Positions 22,968 to 24,455 of a stretch of DNA of 24,455 nt are shown one piece after another; positions within the stretch are counted from its first letter, which is position 1; each line of letters opens with the position of its first letter. Source of the stretch: an uncultured Ruminococcus sp. Its GTDB lineage: Bacteria; Bacillota; Clostridia; Oscillospirales; Ruminococcaceae. The notes beneath the pieces are model-generated. The model did no database searches. It saw nothing but the letters and a program-made list of their open reading frames with translations, and was not told the DNA's origin. The position numbers were made by a program, and so were the translations under genes. Where the stretch lies: assembly GCA_937894495.1 (NCBI GenBank), contig CALCRR010000118.1, positions 1 to 24,455 of the forward strand, given 5' to 3'.

Positions 22968-24090
22968 ACGCATATACCTGCTGCTGGGGGTGCTTATGGC
23001 AGCCATCATGCTGTCCTCCCCTGGCAGGAGCCTTAATATAAACGAGCGTGCCCTTGTACACGCAATGGGTATTGACAAACATGGAGACAGCTACACGGTA
23101 ACCCTGCAGGTATTCAAGCCCTCGGGGTCGGGAGCTGACACCTCGGTGGACGTGAGCCAGCCTAACGTTCAGACGGTGGTCTGCAAGGGCAGGACAGTCT
23201 CACAGGCGATAGACGACGGTAGGGCGCAGCTGGGCAGAGAGCCCTTTCTGGGACATCTGCAGCTCATATGTCTTGGCAGGGAAACCGACCTTTCTCACCC
23301 CGAGGAGCTTTTTGAATTTGCAACGGGCGGCGGAGTTGACCTTGGCACAGAGCTTTGCATAAGCAACACCACCGCCGAAGATATCATGAGCACCCGGCTG
23401 AGCTACGCCGAGACCTCAGCCGAAGCCATAGGGCTTATTATCAAGCTGGGGGAGGAATACTCCCGGACGGTGAGCTGCAGGCTGATAGATATACTTTCTC
23501 TTGGCGACGGCGGCTCGGCAGCCATACCGATGCTCACCGCCAGGGAGACCGACGGCAAGGGAGGGCAGGAGTCACAGGGCTCTCAGAGCTCCCCCGAAGC
23601 AGAGAGCACCGTAAAGCTGACCTCGACGGCGATAATGACCGACGGCAGCATTTGCCGTGATGAGCTGACCGAGGAGGAAGCCCTTGCGGTGGATATGCTC
23701 ACAGGCAGGGCGAAAAAGGCAGCCATTGTGATAACGCTGGAGGGCAGCCCCGTGAGCGTTGAGCTTGAAAACATTAGCACCCACCGCAGCCTGAAGCTTG
23801 AAAACGGCAGGCTTATCTATCACGCAAAGATAAGGGCGGATATCAGGACAGACCCTGCTGACAAAGAAAGCCGGCAAAGGCTGATAAAAAACACGGCAGA
23901 GGAAAAGCTTGCAAGCATATGCAAAAGCGCCGAGGAAAAAGCGCTGAGGAAAAACGGCGCCGACATTTTCGGCTTATGCAGGCTGATAAAGCACAGCCAG
24001 CCAAAAACGGCGCTGGCACACGAGGGCAGCCTTGACGCCCTTTACCCCTGCACCGACTTTGACACGGCATTTCAGCTTCGCCCGGGGTGA
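22939..24090 (+). CDS. Spore germination receptor C subunit (Ger(x)C family), no lipobox cysteine
   Basis: GerC subunits are normally lipoproteins on the outer face of the spore inner membrane and are needed for receptor function. The 383 residues begin with a basic N-terminus and a TM/signal segment (about 12-26). The family start NERALVHAMGIDK (35-47) follows, then QVFKPSG, a GHLQLICLGRE stretch in place of the usual GH-phi-phi-phi-phi-GE motif, and a low-complexity Gly/Ser/Glu linker (about 208-222). The usual lipobox (GCWD-type) reads SPGRSLNINE, so the lipidated Cys is absent; the protein may stay as an N-terminal TM anchor. The ATG at 22939 has AGGAGG 6 nt upstream. It is last in the operon and is followed by the terminator at 24267-24305. 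Confidence 0.87.
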   Translation: MAEPQQRHNKRIYLLLGVLMAAIMLSSPGRSLNINERALVHAMGIDKHGDSYTVTLQVFKPSGSGADTSVDVSQPNVQTVVCKGRTVSQAIDDGRAQLGREPFLGHLQLICLGRETDLSHPEELFEFATGGGVDLGTELCISNTTAEDIMSTRLSYAETSAEAIGLIIKLGEEYSRTVSCRLIDILSLGDGGSAAIPMLTARETDGKGGQESQGSQSSPEAESTVKLTSTAIMTDGSICRDELTEEEALAVDMLTGRAKKAAIVITLEGSPVSVELENISTHRSLKLENGRLIYHAKIRADIRTDPADKESRQRLIKNTAEEKLASICKSAEEKALRKNGADIFGLCRLIKHSQPKTALAHEGSLDALYPCTDFDTAFQLRPG

Positions 24091-24266
24091 TATAAAGAGC
24101 TGCCGTCAGCGATAAAAGTCGCAAAAAGTGAAGATTTGACGAAAAACAATTTTTGAAAATAATCTTTTTACGTTCACGAGGCTATCACAATACAGGTTTA
24201 TTATATAGACATCTCGAAAGAGATACTTCATATTTTTTTCTTCATATATTTTTTCTAAACTTCCTT
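24091..24266. other. AT-rich 3' region of the ger operon
   Basis: No gene was seen in these 176 bp. They hold a small stem with a GAAA loop (ATCTC/GAGAT, 24211-24224) and an imperfect tandem pair CTTCATATTTTTTT / CTTCATATATTTTTT (about 24227-24256) before the terminator. A TTGACG at about 24136 has only a poor -10 match downstream. Confidence 0.45.
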
Positions 24267-24305
24267 AAAGAAAAAGCGCAGCCATCCCCGCTGCGCTTTT
24301 TCTTT
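24267..24305 (+). terminator. Terminator of the ger operon
   Basis: A perfect 16-bp stem (AAAGAAAAAGCGCAGC 24267-24282 with GCTGCGCTTTTTCTTT 24290-24305) encloses a 7-nt loop. The T-rich 3' arm serves as the release tract on plus. A- and T-rich arms also make it usable from the other strand. Confidence 0.88.
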
Positions 24306-24327
24306 GTCCTCGGGCGGACGGCTCGCC

Positions 24328-24400
24328 TCCCCCACCTATCGCACTATTGTGGAGTGGACTCGAGTACTTGCCCACCCCACAAAAGTTTGAAGGTGGGGGA
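24328..24400. other. Nested stem-loop at the window edge, unassigned
   Basis: TCCCCCACCT (24328-24337) pairs perfectly with AGGTGGGGGA (24391-24400). Inside, TTGTGGAGTGG (24347-24357) pairs with CCACCCCACAA (24372-24382) with one mismatch, and the loop contains the palindrome ACTCGAGT. The structure follows the ger terminator and precedes sequence that runs out of the window, so it belongs to a different unit. It could be the end of an IS200/IS605-type element with its structured guide-RNA-like end, a leader RNA or a dispersed repeat; the window does not decide. Confidence 0.5.
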
Positions 24401-24455
24401 ACTTAGTGTAAAATGATCGTAGGCAAACTGCTTATTTCTGTAGGCGCACCAATAC

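Noticed and set aside
24153..24416. 87-codon plus-strand frame after the ger operon
   Set aside because: It reads through the strong terminator at 24267-24305 and the stem-loop at 24328-24400, and has no ribosome site.
1..24455. CRISPR array, tRNA, rRNA or phage module
   Set aside because: No regularly spaced repeats of CRISPR size, no cloverleaf or CCA-type tRNA end, and no integrase or phage gene was recognised.

Overview
The window reads as chromosome from a Gram-positive, Ruminococcus-like Clostridia (Oscillospirales). The grounds are strong AAGGAGG-type ribosome sites, frequent TTG/GTG starts, common ATA isoleucine codons, a clostridial fatty-acid gene order, a type I dockerin on a secreted protein, and a GerA-type spore germination operon. 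No tRNA, rRNA, CRISPR array, phage gene or intact transposase was seen.

Layout. (1) 1-1374, plus strand: the 3' part of a DUF2461-family gene and an unrecognised membrane protein, ending at a perfect bidirectional terminator. (2) 7466-1446, minus strand: a fatty-acid synthesis cluster in the order fabF, accB, fabZ, accC, accD, accA, acpP. It holds all four acetyl-CoA carboxylase parts, the elongating condensing enzyme, the dehydratase and the acyl carrier protein. A ~300-bp non-coding insert with palindromes splits fabZ from accC. (3) 11036-7796, minus strand: gltX, ricT and a zinc-dependent phospholipase C-like gene behind a consensus TTGACA-N17-TATAAT promoter. (4) 11247-15541: two divergent secreted envelope proteins, an M23 peptidase ending in a dockerin and a beta-lactamase-fold serine hydrolase with Fn3-like repeats. 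The space between them carries paired repeats. (5) 20321-15630, minus strand: a MarR regulator, a 171-bp hairpin element, then two overlapping ABC exporter half-transporters that look like an asymmetric heterodimer. (6) 20394-24305, plus strand: a three-gene germinant receptor operon (A, B and C subunits) with a sigma-G-like promoter and a strong terminator. (7) 24306-24455: a compact nested stem-loop at the window edge, not assigned.

The intergenic DNA is unusually rich in small repeats. There are two MITE-like inverted-repeat elements (11077-11242 and 19353-19523), 7-nt-period tandem repeats at four places, a covarying pair of GGGCG palindromes upstream of fabF, and several GC-rich palindromes. 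These, the germination C subunit without a lipobox cysteine, and the repeat-flanked promoter between the two envelope genes are the points most worth a second look. I saw no convincing wholly new multi-gene system.
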